Assembly (NCBI GenBank): GCA_021805565.1
Contig: JAJZFA010000024.1
Span: 37,334-101,333 of the forward strand
DNA: 64,000 nucleotides
Direction: 5' to 3'
DNA from: Pseudomonadota bacterium
GTDB lineage: Bacteria > Pseudomonadota > Alphaproteobacteria > Acetobacterales > Acetobacteraceae
Shown here: positions 36,683 through 45,356 of the stretch, in pieces
Layout of the letters: the number at the start of each line of letters is the position of its first letter
Position numbering within the stretch: position 1 is the first letter of the stretch
Position numbers and translations under genes: made by a program
The notes under the pieces: model-generated
Told to the model about the DNA's origin: nothing
The model's database searches: none
The model's input: the letters and a program-made list of their open reading frames with translations, nothing else

Positions 36683-38146
36683 CTACTCCCGCGGTTCGGC
36701 CAATCGACGCTTCAGGGTTTCGTTGATCAGCGCCGGATTCCCCTTCCCAGCCATCGCTTTCATGGCCTGACCGACGAAAAAGCCGAACAGCTTTGTGTTG
36801 CCCGCTTGGTATAACGCCACATTCGCCGCGTTCGCCGCCAGAACCCGCGTTACAGCGATGTCGATTGCCCCGGTATCGGTGACCTGACGCAACCCCTGCT
36901 CATCGACGATGGCGGCGGCACTTTTGCCAGTTGCCACCATCGCCTCGAACACGTCCTTGGCGATACGGCCGTTAATCGTGTTATCGGCGATCAGGTCCAG
37001 CAGGCCGCCTAATGCGTCCGCCGTCACGGGTGGATCCTCGATCGAACGTCCCTGCCGGTTCATCGCCGCGAAGAAATCGCCAGCGATCCAGTTGGCGGCC
37101 GCTTTCGCATCGCGGCCGCGGCAAACTTTCTCGAAAAAATCGGCTGTGGCTTTCTCGGCGACCAAAACCCCGGCGTCATATAGTGTCAGACCGTACGATT
37201 GTATGAATCTGGTCCGCCTGGCATCCGGCAATTCGGGCAGCGCGGCTTTCAGGGACGCGACCCAGTCTTCGTCCAGCACCAATGGCAGCAAATCCGGGTC
37301 GGGAAAGTAACGGTAATCCTGCGCGTCCTCTTTCGACCGCATCGGCCGCGTGATCCCACGCCCGCTGTCGAACAAGCGGGTTTCCTGCACCACCGTCCCG
37401 CCCGACTCCCAAACCTCCACCTGGCGAATCGCCTCGGCTTCCACCGCCTGCATGACGAAGCGGATCGAATTGACGTTCTTGATCTCACACCGCGTCCGAT
37501 AGGCTTCGCCGGCCCTGCGGACGGATACATTGACGTCGGCGCGCATGGACCCTTCCTCCATGTTGCCGTCGCATGTACCCAGATATCGCAAAATCGACCG
37601 CAGCTTGCGAACATAGGCGCCGGCTTCTTCCGGGCTGCGTATGTCGGGTTCGGATACAATCTCCATCAGTGCCACACCCGACCGGTTCAGATCGATCAGC
37701 GTCTTGCTGGGGTGCTGATCGTGAATCAACTTCCCGGCATCCTGTTCCAGATGCAGCCGGGTAATGCCGATTGTTTTCGTTGAACCATCGGCCAGTTCGA
37801 CTTCGATGGCGCCGGTTCCGACAATAGGATGTTCGAACTGACTGATTTGATAGCCGGACGGCAGATCGGCATAAAAATAGTTCTTCCGGTCGAAGCGGCT
37901 GACCAGGTTGATGTGCGCGTTCAGGCCGAGACCGGTGCGAACAGCCTGTGCAACGCACGCGGCGTTGACAACCGGCAGCATGCCGGGAAACGCCGCATCG
38001 ACGAAGCTGACCTGACTGTTCGGCGCGGCGCCGAATGCAGTGGGGGCGCCGCTGAACAATTTGGCATTGCTAATGACCTGGGCGTGGACTTCCAGGCCGA
38101 CGACAACCTCCCACGCACCATCGCTGCCTTCGATCGTATAGGCCAC
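36683..38146 (-). CDS. gatB: Aspartyl/glutamyl-tRNA amidotransferase subunit B
   Basis: GatB (487 aa) is the kinase and tRNA-binding subunit that activates misacylated Glu-tRNA(Gln) or Asp-tRNA(Asn) for amidation. Diagnostic pieces are [33 protein letters not shown], and [17 protein letters not shown], with the YqeY-like tail at the C-terminus. It starts with a GTG at 38146, with GAGGAGG nine bases upstream inside the end of the preceding gene. It is the last gene of gatC-gatA-orf-gatB. Confidence 0.96.
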   Translation of the reverse strand: MAYTIEGSDGAWEVVVGLEVHAQVISNAKLFSGAPTAFGAAPNSQVSFVDAAFPGMLPVVNAACVAQAVRTGLGLNAHINLVSRFDRKNYFYADLPSGYQISQFEHPIVGTGAIEVELADGSTKTIGITRLHLEQDAGKLIHDQHPSKTLIDLNRSGVALMEIVSEPDIRSPEEAGAYVRKLRSILRYLGTCDGNMEEGSMRADVNVSVRRAGEAYRTRCEIKNVNSIRFVMQAVEAEAIRQVEVWESGGTVVQETRLFDSGRGITRPMRSKEDAQDYRYFPDPDLLPLVLDEDWVASLKAALPELPDARRTRFIQSYGLTLYDAGVLVAEKATADFFEKVCRGRDAKAAANWIAGDFFAAMNRQGRSIEDPPVTADALGGLLDLIADNTINGRIAKDVFEAMVATGKSAAAIVDEQGLRQVTDTGAIDIAVTRVLAANAANVALYQAGNTKLFGFFVGQAMKAMAGKGNPALINETLKRRLAEPRE

Positions 38147-38149
38147 GGC

Positions 38150-38635
38150 TTATGCCTCCTCGCGGCACCAGGCGAACACCCGGTGCTGCTCGCGCTTCAG
38201 GAATGCCATATCGTCGATATCGATATCCTGGCCAGCCGCCCTCACCCCGTCCAGAAACCCTTTCAGATGATCCGCGGTCATTTCGCCGGTCTCGGTTTTG
38301 TCCTTGTGGACAACGATCGACGTAAGGTTCGGCCATCCGTGCTCCGCGGCAAACACGGTCAGAGCATCCAGATGCGCCCCCACGCCCCGCCGCGACCGGA
38401 CCCAGTTCAGCCCGCTGGCGTCGGCCACGTCCTTGTAACACAGGAAGCTTCGCAGCCGCCCTCGCCGGCGGATCGCCGCGATGGTTTTTTCCATATTGTA
38501 TTCGCCGGTTTTGCGCGTTTCCAGAATCTGGCTCGCAGCCGCGAAAACCGGATCGGATGTCCGGTTCAGGCGCACGCAATTCGCCACGATCGTTTCAAGA
38601 TCCTTGGTCGCTTTCGAGTCGAGATCGATCGCCAT
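38150..38635 (-). CDS. Unknown protein inserted in the gatCAB operon
   Basis: This 161-aa protein lies between gatA and gatB; I do not recognise a named family. It starts one base after the gatA stop, and its last codons contain the GAGGAGG ribosome site of gatB, so it is tightly built into the operon. The N-terminal 55 residues are helical (DLETIVANCVRLNRTSDPVF). The second half has GVGAHLDALTVFAAEHGWPNLTSIVVHKD and KREQHRVFAWCREEA, which gives the impression of a small nucleic-acid-associated domain with a conserved 'LP-L-T-x-V-V' type strand. No catalytic motif is evident. gatA and gatB are normally adjacent, so this is likely an insertion. Confidence 0.75.
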   Translation of the reverse strand: MAIDLDSKATKDLETIVANCVRLNRTSDPVFAAASQILETRKTGEYNMEKTIAAIRRRGRLRSFLCYKDVADASGLNWVRSRRGVGAHLDALTVFAAEHGWPNLTSIVVHKDKTETGEMTADHLKGFLDGVRAAGQDIDIDDMAFLKREQHRVFAWCREEA

Positions 38636-38636
38636 G

Positions 38637-40118
38637 TTACCCCCCTGCCCTGAGCGCCGGAACCGCCGTGAAGCCGGCCGCCTGCTCGATCGCCGCCGAA
38701 ACCGCGAAAACCGTTTCCTCGTCGAACGGCCTGCCGATCACTTGCAACCCAAGCGGCAGACCATCCGCGTCCAAACCGGCCGGCACCGACATGCCCGGCA
38801 CACCCGCCATGCTGGCCGGGATTGTGAATACGTCGTTCAAATACATCTTGATCGGATCGTCCATATTCTCGCCTTGCGCGAACGCGGCCGACGGCGCCGT
38901 GGGCACCACCAGCGCATCCACCGTCGCGAACGCATCCGTGAAATCCCGCAAGATCAGCGTCCGGACTTTCTGCGCCCGGATGTAATAAGCATCGTAATAA
39001 CCGGCCGACAAGACATACGTCCCGATCAGCACCCGCCGCCGCACTTCCGCCCCGAAACCCTCCGCCCGGCTACGTTCGTAAAGTTCGCGCAAGTCCCCCC
39101 CAGCGACGCGCGCGCCGAACCTCACGCCATCGTAACGCGCCAGATTCGATGAACACTCGGCCGGGGCGACAATATAATAGGCCGGCAAACCGTATTTGGT
39201 GTGCGGCAGCGATACATCGACGATCTCGGCCCCCGCGTCGCGCAACCAGCCGATGCCTTGCCGCCACAGCCGCTCGATGGCGTCCGGGGTCCCATCCAGC
39301 CGGTATTCGCGCGGAACTCCGATGCGCAGACCCTTCACGCCGCGGCGGCACGCAGCCCGGAAATCCGGAACCGGAACATTGGCCGAGGTGGAATCCTTCG
39401 GGTCGTGCCCCGCCATGGACCCGAGCAGGATCGCACAATCCTCCACCGAACGGGCCAGCGGTCCGGGCTGATCGAGCGACGAGGCGAATGCCACCACGCC
39501 CCAGCGCGAGCATCGCCCGTATGTCGGCTTAATCCCGGCGATGCCGCAAAACGCCGCAGGCTGGCGGATCGAACCGCCGGTATCGGTGCCCGTCGCGCCC
39601 ATCGCCAACCGGGCGGACACCGCCGCGGCGGAACCGCCGGAAGAACCGCCTGGAACCAGCACGGCATTGGGATCCTGGCGACGCTTCCAGGGGTTTTCCA
39701 CGGGGCCGTAAGCGGATGTCATATTGGATGAACCCATGGCAAACTCGTCCAGGTTCGCCTTACCGAGGAACACCGCGCCATCCCGCAACAAATTGGCCGT
39801 GACAGTGCTTTCATAGGGCGGCACGAACGGGCCGAGGATTTTGCTGGCGGCCGTGGTGCGGACGCCTTCGGTGCAGAACAAATCCTTGATGGCCAGCGGA
39901 ATGCCGGTCAAGGCGCACGCATCCCCGGCCGCCAGCGCCGCATCGGCCGCTCGGGCGCGATCGACGGCCCGCGCATGGCTCACGGTGATGTAGGCGTTCA
40001 ACCGCGGGTTCAATGCCTCGATCGCATGCAGATGCGCCATTGTCAGTTCGACGGCCGAGAACGCCTTGGCGCGCAACCCGTCGCGGGCGGCGGCTATCGT
40101 CAGATCGGTCAGCATCAT
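38637..40118 (-). CDS. gatA: Aspartyl/glutamyl-tRNA amidotransferase subunit A
   Basis: GatA (493 aa) is the glutaminase that releases ammonia for the amidotransferase. The amidase Ser-cisSer-Lys triad is present: Lys78 in IPLAIKDLF, Ser159 in [12 protein letters not shown], and Ser183 in [10 protein letters not shown]. The remainder, including [22 protein letters not shown] (first 20 residues or fewer), is typical of GatA. Two adjacent ATGs are available at 40118 and 40115; the first overlaps the gatC stop. Confidence 0.96.
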   Translation of the reverse strand: MMLTDLTIAAARDGLRAKAFSAVELTMAHLHAIEALNPRLNAYITVSHARAVDRARAADAALAAGDACALTGIPLAIKDLFCTEGVRTTAASKILGPFVPPYESTVTANLLRDGAVFLGKANLDEFAMGSSNMTSAYGPVENPWKRRQDPNAVLVPGGSSGGSAAAVSARLAMGATGTDTGGSIRQPAAFCGIAGIKPTYGRCSRWGVVAFASSLDQPGPLARSVEDCAILLGSMAGHDPKDSTSANVPVPDFRAACRRGVKGLRIGVPREYRLDGTPDAIERLWRQGIGWLRDAGAEIVDVSLPHTKYGLPAYYIVAPAECSSNLARYDGVRFGARVAGGDLRELYERSRAEGFGAEVRRRVLIGTYVLSAGYYDAYYIRAQKVRTLILRDFTDAFATVDALVVPTAPSAAFAQGENMDDPIKMYLNDVFTIPASMAGVPGMSVPAGLDADGLPLGLQVIGRPFDEETVFAVSAAIEQAAGFTAVPALRAGG

Positions 40119-40402
40119 TCCACGACTTTCGGCACAACGTAGAAATCGCCAACCCGTTCGGGGGCATTGGCCAGGACCATCTCGGGATAACCGCCATCCG
40201 TCACCAAATCGGCACGCAGCGCCATGGCCAGGCCACCGGAGCCGGTCAGCGGGGGAACACCGGCGATATTCACCTCATTCAACTGCTCGATCCAGCCGAG
40301 GATGCCGTTCAGTTCCTGGCACAGCGGCTCTTCCTCTCGGTCCTCCACCCGGATACGGGCGAGCGAGGCAATGCGGCGGACGGTCGCGCGATCGAGCGAC
40401 AT
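40115..40402 (-). CDS. gatC: Aspartyl/glutamyl-tRNA amidotransferase subunit C
   Basis: GatC (95 aa) stabilises the GatA-GatB complex. The start at 40402 ([17 protein letters not shown]) matches the family, although the frame is open further upstream. Typical segments are [19 protein letters not shown] and the C-terminal FYVVPKVVE. It overlaps gatA by four bases and is divergent from ruvX, 48 bp away. Confidence 0.95.
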   Translation of the reverse strand: MSLDRATVRRIASLARIRVEDREEEPLCQELNGILGWIEQLNEVNIAGVPPLTGSGGLAMALRADLVTDGGYPEMVLANAPERVGDFYVVPKVVE

Positions 40403-40450
40403 GCAAGAGAATCCTTGGATGGATGCGAAGCCGGGACCATAACGGCGCGC

Positions 40451-40942
40451 ATGGCTGTGTTCAACCTGACGGATTTGCTGGCAACGCTGGGGCGCGACCA
40501 ACGCGTGATCGGTATAGACTTCGGCACACGCACCATCGGGCTGGCGCTGTCGGATGTGCGCAGAGGGCTGGCATCCCCCTATGGCAGCATCAAGCGGGGA
40601 AAGCTAACGGCCAATGCCACCGCAATCGCAGCTCTGGCATTGCGGGAAGGCGCTTACGGCTTGGTTGTTGGTTTGCCGCTGTCGATGGACGGCACCGCCG
40701 GACCGGCGGCTCAGGCGGCGCGGGATTGGACCTTTGCGCTGTCGGATGCCACCGGATTACCCGCCGCATTGTGGGATGAACGCCTATCGAGCGCGGCGGT
40801 CAACCGGTTCCTGATTGGCGAAGCCGACCTGACCCGAGCCAAGCGAGCCGAGGCCGTGGACCGGGCAGCCGCCGCGTGGATGCTGCAATCGGCGCTGGAT
40901 GCCTGTTCGCGCCCGGCCGGGGACTGGCCGGAAACACGATAA
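40451..40942 (+). CDS. ruvX: Holliday junction resolvase-like RuvX (YqgF)
   Basis: This RNase H-fold protein (163 aa) belongs to the YqgF/RuvX family, implicated in 16S rRNA maturation and in Holliday junction resolution. Conserved features are GIDFGTRTIGLALSD (first catalytic Asp), VVGLPLSMDGT, and LWDERLSSAAVNRFL (Glu/Arg). The C-terminus has DRAAAAWMLQSAL. It is divergent from gatC, a widespread gene neighbourhood. Confidence 0.93.
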   Translation: MAVFNLTDLLATLGRDQRVIGIDFGTRTIGLALSDVRRGLASPYGSIKRGKLTANATAIAALALREGAYGLVVGLPLSMDGTAGPAAQAARDWTFALSDATGLPAALWDERLSSAAVNRFLIGEADLTRAKRAEAVDRAAAAWMLQSALDACSRPAGDWPETR

Positions 40943-40963
40943 GCACGGATCCCGGCCAGCTAT

Positions 40964-40994
40964 CGATCATCCTTTCCGATGTGTCGGATGATCG
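40964..40994. terminator. Possible bidirectional terminator after ruvX
   Basis: CGATCATCC and GGATGATCG form a 9-bp stem around a 13-base loop between the convergent ruvX and Spy-like genes, reaching into the latter's last codons. A smaller nested hairpin competes. No clear T run follows. Confidence 0.35.
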
Positions 40995-41467
40995 CCCCGG
41001 GCGCGGAAAAACGCATCCGCATTCTTTTTCTGCGCGTCCGACATCGCGTCGTATAATGTCTGGAATGCGGCGGCGAGCTTCTCGGTATCCCGTGCGTGCT
41101 GCTGAGCGATCGTAACATACGATTGCATGTTATCGGCCGCATTCATCGTGGCAAACTTCGCACCGCGTTGATCCACGACCTGGCCCATGGCGTTGGCATT
41201 GTCACGCATGACCTGAGCGAATTGATCCCACTGTGTCTGCTGCGCCGGGGTAATCTGCAATTGCGCATGCAAATGGGCGATATGCCGTTCGATCCGATCG
41301 GCTGGGGACAGCGTCTTCGCGGCCGGTGCCTTCGGTTTGGCCGCCGTGGCCGCGCTGTCGCCGCGGGGAGCATCGTTCTGGGCGAAGGCGCTGGCTGGAC
41401 ATGCCAACCCTGCCAGCAAAAGGCAGGCTGCCACCGTGGCGGCATGGAAGGCGGGCTTTATCTTCAT
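40967..41467 (-). CDS. Periplasmic LTXXQ-motif (Spy/CpxP-like) protein
   Basis: This secreted helical protein (166 aa) has a signal peptide ending near ASAFAQ, a proline/alanine/lysine-rich linker, and helical repeats with the variant LTXXQ pattern (LQITPAQQTQWDQF near residue 72). Spy/CpxP proteins act as periplasmic chaperones or stress sensors, but this subgroup in Alphaproteobacteria has no assigned role. It is convergent with ruvX, and no partner gene is apparent. Confidence 0.78.
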   Translation of the reverse strand: MKIKPAFHAATVAACLLLAGLACPASAFAQNDAPRGDSAATAAKPKAPAAKTLSPADRIERHIAHLHAQLQITPAQQTQWDQFAQVMRDNANAMGQVVDQRGAKFATMNAADNMQSYVTIAQQHARDTEKLAAAFQTLYDAMSDAQKKNADAFFRARGDHPTHRKG

Positions 41468-41592
41468 GCTTCGGTCTCCGTAGCCGGTTCGCTATCCAGG
41501 TCCGGCGCTCCCGGTTTATACCTGATAACCACCGCAATATACCGTGCACGGCGGCGGCGCATAGATGGGGGCACCCGTTTCAAGCCGCGCGG

Positions 41593-42795
41593 TCAGTTCA
41601 GGCTGGCCCCGGCCGAGATCCATGACCCCAGGACAGAACGCTCCGCATCCGTGATACTGGTGACATTACCGAGCGGCATTGTGTGCGTTTGCACCGCCTG
41701 CGCCATGATCTGCGGCGCCTGACGCCTGATCTGCTCGGCGGTATCGAACATCACCCCTTTCGGCGGTTCGCCGAAACCCGGAAATACCGGTCTGGCCGCG
41801 TGACAGGCATGACAACGCTGTTCGACAATCTGCCGGACATCGGCAAACGTCGCGACAGCGGTGCCGGCTTCGGCCGCCGGCAGGGCTGGCCGGCCCATCG
41901 CGCCGAGGGCAATCGCACACACCACCGGCACGGCCGCGGCCGGCCACAGGCGCCAATCGGGCGTCGCGCCTGTGTGCAGCGTATTGAACCAGTGCCGCAC
42001 CAGAAAGCTTGCGATAAAGATACATGCCAGGATCAGCCAGCTCCACGTCGCGGACGCATACGTAAACGAATAATGGTTGCTCAGCATCGTGAACACGACC
42101 GGCAAGGTCAGGTAATTGTTATGGATCGACCGTTGTTTGGCCACCTGACCCCAGATTGGATTAGGTTCCTCGCCCTTCAGCAAGGCCGCGACCGTTTTGC
42201 GCTGTCCGGGGATGATAACGACCAGCACGTTCGCCGCCATGATCGTCCCGACCAGGGCGCCCACCTGAATGAATGCGCCCCGGCCGCTAAATACATGCGT
42301 ATAGCCAAAGGTAGCGACACACAATAACACGAAGCCCGCTATCGCTAAGCGGGCGGTTTTGCGACCGAACCATGACCGGCACAGACGATCGTAGACAAAC
42401 CAACCGATCGGCAAAGATGCCGCCGCCGCGACTACGGCGTCCGCGCCATCGATGTTCATTATCGAAGGATCGATCAGATAAACAGACGGATTCATGTAAT
42501 AGGTCAGTATCAGCAGTGCGAAGCCAAATATCCAGGTTCCATACGCCTCCCATTTGAACCATGTCAGGTGTTCGGGCATGAATTCCGGGGCAACGGAAAA
42601 TTTCTGGATATTATAAAATCCGCCGCCATGGACCTGCCAGGCTTCCCCCTTTACGCGCGGATCGAGCCGGGGGTTCGCCTGAAGGCCCGCATCGAGCGCG
42701 ATGAAGTAAAACGATGATCCAATCCACGCGATGCCCGCGATCACATGGGTCCAGCGAACCAGGAGGCTGGCCCATTCAAGCAGCGTATCGGTCAT
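41593..42795 (-). CDS. puuD: Urate hydroxylase PuuD
   Basis: PuuD (400 aa) is a membrane protein with a C-terminal cytochrome c domain that oxidises urate to 5-hydroxyisourate. Eight or so hydrophobic helices are visible, starting RWTHVIAGIAWIGSSFYFIA (residues about 14-33), followed by a periplasmic cytochrome with the haem motif CHACH (residues 328-332) and a later PLGNVTSIT methionine-ligand region. The family pairs it with downstream ureide enzymes, but no hydroxyisourate hydrolase or OHCU decarboxylase gene is in the window. It lies downstream of the Tsx-like gene on the same strand, behind a terminator. Confidence 0.93.
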   Translation of the reverse strand: MTDTLLEWASLLVRWTHVIAGIAWIGSSFYFIALDAGLQANPRLDPRVKGEAWQVHGGGFYNIQKFSVAPEFMPEHLTWFKWEAYGTWIFGFALLILTYYMNPSVYLIDPSIMNIDGADAVVAAAASLPIGWFVYDRLCRSWFGRKTARLAIAGFVLLCVATFGYTHVFSGRGAFIQVGALVGTIMAANVLVVIIPGQRKTVAALLKGEEPNPIWGQVAKQRSIHNNYLTLPVVFTMLSNHYSFTYASATWSWLILACIFIASFLVRHWFNTLHTGATPDWRLWPAAAVPVVCAIALGAMGRPALPAAEAGTAVATFADVRQIVEQRCHACHAARPVFPGFGEPPKGVMFDTAEQIRRQAPQIMAQAVQTHTMPLGNVTSITDAERSVLGSWISAGASLN

Positions 42796-42830
42796 CGCGA
42801 ATTCCCGGCCATGCCTTGTTAAAGTTCAAA

Positions 42831-42855
42831 GGAGGCGGCCACGTGAGCCGCCTCC
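42831..42855 (-). terminator. Rho-independent terminator after the Tsx-like gene
   Basis: Minus strand: GGAGGCGGC and GCCGCCTCC form a perfect 9-bp stem with a 7-base loop, followed by TTTGAACTTT. It separates the channel gene from puuD, so puuD would depend on readthrough or its own promoter. Confidence 0.75.
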
Positions 42856-42864
42856 AGGACTTTA

Positions 42865-43734
42865 TCAGAAATGGAACTCGACACCAATCGTCGGCGCGAC
42901 CTCATCCGTGCCAGAAAGCTGCCTTGACGTGTAACCAAACTTGTTGTGCCACAACTCCACGGCAAAAAATACGTCGGGCTTGTGCGGCTTGTTATACAGC
43001 ATGGAACCGAGATCGAGTTGTATCTGAGGCCGCGCGAGCATTTCGGTGGAGGTGGCGTTACCGGGGCCTGAACCGCCATTCCCTTTCGGCATCGTGATAT
43101 TCGCGAACCCCCGGAAATCCAGCGGCAAACCGGTGAATTTCAGCGGATACAGCCAAACAAACTCAAATTCCGGCACAATAGCATAGCTCGGATTCGGCTG
43201 CGTTAGAAAGCTGTTGTGGTTCCATTCCTTGTACGCATGGATACCGGTGTTCAAAAAACCCCCGCCCGGCAGATCCAAATGAAAATTGGGTCCAAGCACG
43301 AGATCCTTTTTAGCTGGCGCTAGATATGTGTTTTCCGATTCCAGATCGCCGCCAAATTCGAAATTCACGGCGGAAAACGGACCGAACTTCGTACTGACGC
43401 CCCAAATTTTATCAGGACTTAACTGGCCCCGGTAAACAGCGTAGAACTCGGTAGAACCCCCTGGCGAATTGTTCGCGGCCTCGTTCGGATTGGACAGCAG
43501 CGTATCGACGTTGAAGAAGTTGGAACCATAGTCCCAGACATCGAAATTACCAAAATAAACGATAACCTTGTTAACGTTGCGCGTCCCCTTCTCAGACCCT
43601 GGATTACCGCCGACATTGGTATCGAACATGCTGTCGCGGACGCCCATCACCGTGTCGCTGAAGTTTTGAGCGCGCGCCTGCACCGCACCCAGCATTAGCG
43701 CGGCCGTCGCCAATAAAGAATATCTTAGCTTCAT
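42865..43734 (-). CDS. Tsx-like outer-membrane nucleoside channel
   Basis: This 289-aa protein has a signal peptide (cleavage near AVQARA-QN) and a beta-barrel pattern with many alternating aromatic strands, ending on a C-terminal Phe (TIGVEFHF) as outer-membrane proteins do. Segments such as NKVIVYFGNFDVWDYGSNFF and HAYKEWNHNSF are reminiscent of the Tsx/OmpK nucleoside-channel family. Position next to puuD and facing a BMP-type transporter suggests passage of a purine or ureide. The family assignment is moderate; the substrate is inferred. Confidence 0.7.
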   Translation of the reverse strand: MKLRYSLLATAALMLGAVQARAQNFSDTVMGVRDSMFDTNVGGNPGSEKGTRNVNKVIVYFGNFDVWDYGSNFFNVDTLLSNPNEAANNSPGGSTEFYAVYRGQLSPDKIWGVSTKFGPFSAVNFEFGGDLESENTYLAPAKKDLVLGPNFHLDLPGGGFLNTGIHAYKEWNHNSFLTQPNPSYAIVPEFEFVWLYPLKFTGLPLDFRGFANITMPKGNGGSGPGNATSTEMLARPQIQLDLGSMLYNKPHKPDVFFAVELWHNKFGYTSRQLSGTDEVAPTIGVEFHF

Positions 43735-43820
43735 CGTTTGTCCTTATCGTTTATCCCAAGGGGTCAGCCGCCGCTGTCGGACGGCGAGGTGGGAACGTTG
43801 CTTCGCACACGACCGGTATC

Positions 43821-43837
43821 AGCAAGCAATGTGCCAA
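43821..43837 (-). promoter_or_regulatory. Sigma-54 promoter of the Tsx-like gene
   Basis: Minus strand reads TTGGCAC-ATTGC-TTGCT, an almost exact -24/-12 element (consensus YTGGCACG-N4-TTGCW). It lies about 85 bp before the ATG at 43734. The exact TGGCAC and TTGC with 5 bases between make chance occurrence unlikely at this location. Confidence 0.8.
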
Positions 43838-44118
43838 GTACGTCACCACAAAGGCATGACAGACCGTGAACTGTCGCGGTTGATGAATGCGCGCAACAGT
43901 TTCTCCGGCGATCCGGCTTACCAAGCGGTCATTTTTCCGGCGGCCGATCGCGGTGCGTTCACAAAACGGGGACGATTTTCGCGGCAAGTGACTGACGCAA
44001 CACCGGACAACGGTAACATTCACGGCGGTAATGGCTCGTTTTCTGCCTCAATGCCAATTTTGTGAGCATATCGGTGCCAACCCCATCCAATTTTCCATTC
44101 ATCCCCCGCGCGGCGAAA
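43838..44118. other. Region between the two divergent sigma-54 promoters
   Basis: No gene is supported. About 280 bp lie between the two -24 elements, the right size for upstream activator sites of an enhancer-binding protein. GGTGCG (near 43972) and GGTGCC (near 44074) resemble half-sites of an NtrC dyad, but I see no complete one. Confidence 0.4.
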
Positions 44119-44134
44119 TGGCATGGACCTTGCT
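44119..44134 (+). promoter_or_regulatory. Sigma-54 promoter of the BMP-ABC/hydrolase operon
   Basis: TGGCATG-GACC-TTGCT matches the -24/-12 consensus at all invariant positions (GG at 44120-44121 and GC at 44132-44133). Only the C of TGGCAC is T. A start of transcription near 44145 would give a leader of about 78 bases. Confidence 0.7.
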
Positions 44135-44165
44135 TTGAAGATTCCGAACCGGATTGACATCCATC

Positions 44166-44188
44166 CGCCACGCCAGACCGGCGTGGCG
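44166..44188 (+). promoter_or_regulatory. 9-bp palindrome in the operon leader
   Basis: CGCCACGCC and GGCGTGGCG form a perfect stem with a 5-base loop (AGACC), between the sigma-54 element and the ATG at 44223. It could be an operator or an RNA leader hairpin. No T run follows, so termination is unlikely. Confidence 0.5.
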
Positions 44189-44222
44189 TGGAACCAACAC
44201 GATCGACGAAAGGGAGAACAGT

Positions 44223-45356
44223 ATGCCTGCCACGCCGCCTACCCACACGGGGATTTCACGCCGCACCCTGCTGCAAGGAACAGCGGGCGTTGCCGGCCTC
44301 GCCGCCGCCGGCCTGTCCGCGCACCCGGCGAAAGCCGCTAAGGACCTCGTTGCCGGCTTCATCTATGTCGGCCCGAAGGATGACTACGGCTACAATCAGG
44401 CGCATGCCGAAGCCGCCGCCATGCTCAAGAAAATGCCGGGAATCAAGGTTGTCGAAGAAGAAAAGGTTCCCGAAACCGACGACGTGTCGAAAACCATGGA
44501 GAGCATGATCAAACTGGACGGAGCGACCCTGCTGTTTCCGACCAGCTTCGGCTATTTCGACCCGTACATGCTGAAAACGGCCGCCAAGTATAAGGACATC
44601 CAGTTCCGCCACTGCGGTGGCCTGTGGACCGACAAGAACCCGATGAACACCGGTTCGTATTTTGGCTATATCGGGATGTGCCAATATCTGAATGGCATCG
44701 CCGCGGCCCATGCCACCAAAACCAAAAAGATCGGGTTTATCGCCGCCAAGCCGATTCCGCAGGTTTTGATCAACATCAACAGTTTCGCGCTGGGCGCCCG
44801 GTCGGTCGATCCGTCGATTACGACAACGGTTATTTTCACCGGCGAATGGTCGATGCCGGTGAAGGAAGCGGAAGCCGCGAACAGCCTGGCGGATCAGGGT
44901 ATCGACGTGCTGACCTGTCACGTCGATGGCCCGAAGGTGATCATGGAGACGGCCGAACGCCGCGGCATCTATGCCTGCGGCTATCACGCCGACCAATCCA
45001 AACTGGCGCCCAAAGGCTATCTGACCGGGGCGGAGTGGAACTGGATCACCGTCTATAAGCAGTTCATCGCCGACGAACAGGGGGCAAAACCCCTGCCGAA
45101 TTTCGTGCGTGGCGGACTGGCGCAGAACTTTGTTAAAATGTCGCCCTTCGGACCCGCTTTGTCCGAAGCCGGGCGAAAGAACGTCACGGCGGTGAAGGCC
45201 GAGATCGTGAAGGGCGGGTTCGCCGTCTTCAAGGGACCGATGAAAGACAACAAAGGCAACGTCGTTATTCCCGCAGGGAAATCCTATCCAGAAACCGCGG
45301 TGGAACTCGAATCGCAGAATTATCTGGTCGAGGGGGTGAACGGCGCCATCGCATGA
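44223..45356 (+). CDS. BMP-family ABC transporter substrate-binding protein
   Basis: This 377-aa periplasmic binding protein belongs to the basic membrane protein (Bmp/PnrA) family, whose characterised members bind nucleosides or purines. A Tat signal is present (SRRTLLQGTAGVAGLAAAG, Arg13-Arg14). The mature part opens KDLVAGFIYVGPKDDYGYNQ, as in the family. The ATG at 44223 has AAGGGAG upstream. The stop overlaps the first permease (ATGA). It is the first gene of a five-gene operon. Confidence 0.9.
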   Translation: MPATPPTHTGISRRTLLQGTAGVAGLAAAGLSAHPAKAAKDLVAGFIYVGPKDDYGYNQAHAEAAAMLKKMPGIKVVEEEKVPETDDVSKTMESMIKLDGATLLFPTSFGYFDPYMLKTAAKYKDIQFRHCGGLWTDKNPMNTGSYFGYIGMCQYLNGIAAAHATKTKKIGFIAAKPIPQVLININSFALGARSVDPSITTTVIFTGEWSMPVKEAEAANSLADQGIDVLTCHVDGPKVIMETAERRGIYACGYHADQSKLAPKGYLTGAEWNWITVYKQFIADEQGAKPLPNFVRGGLAQNFVKMSPFGPALSEAGRKNVTAVKAEIVKGGFAVFKGPMKDNKGNVVIPAGKSYPETAVELESQNYLVEGVNGAIA

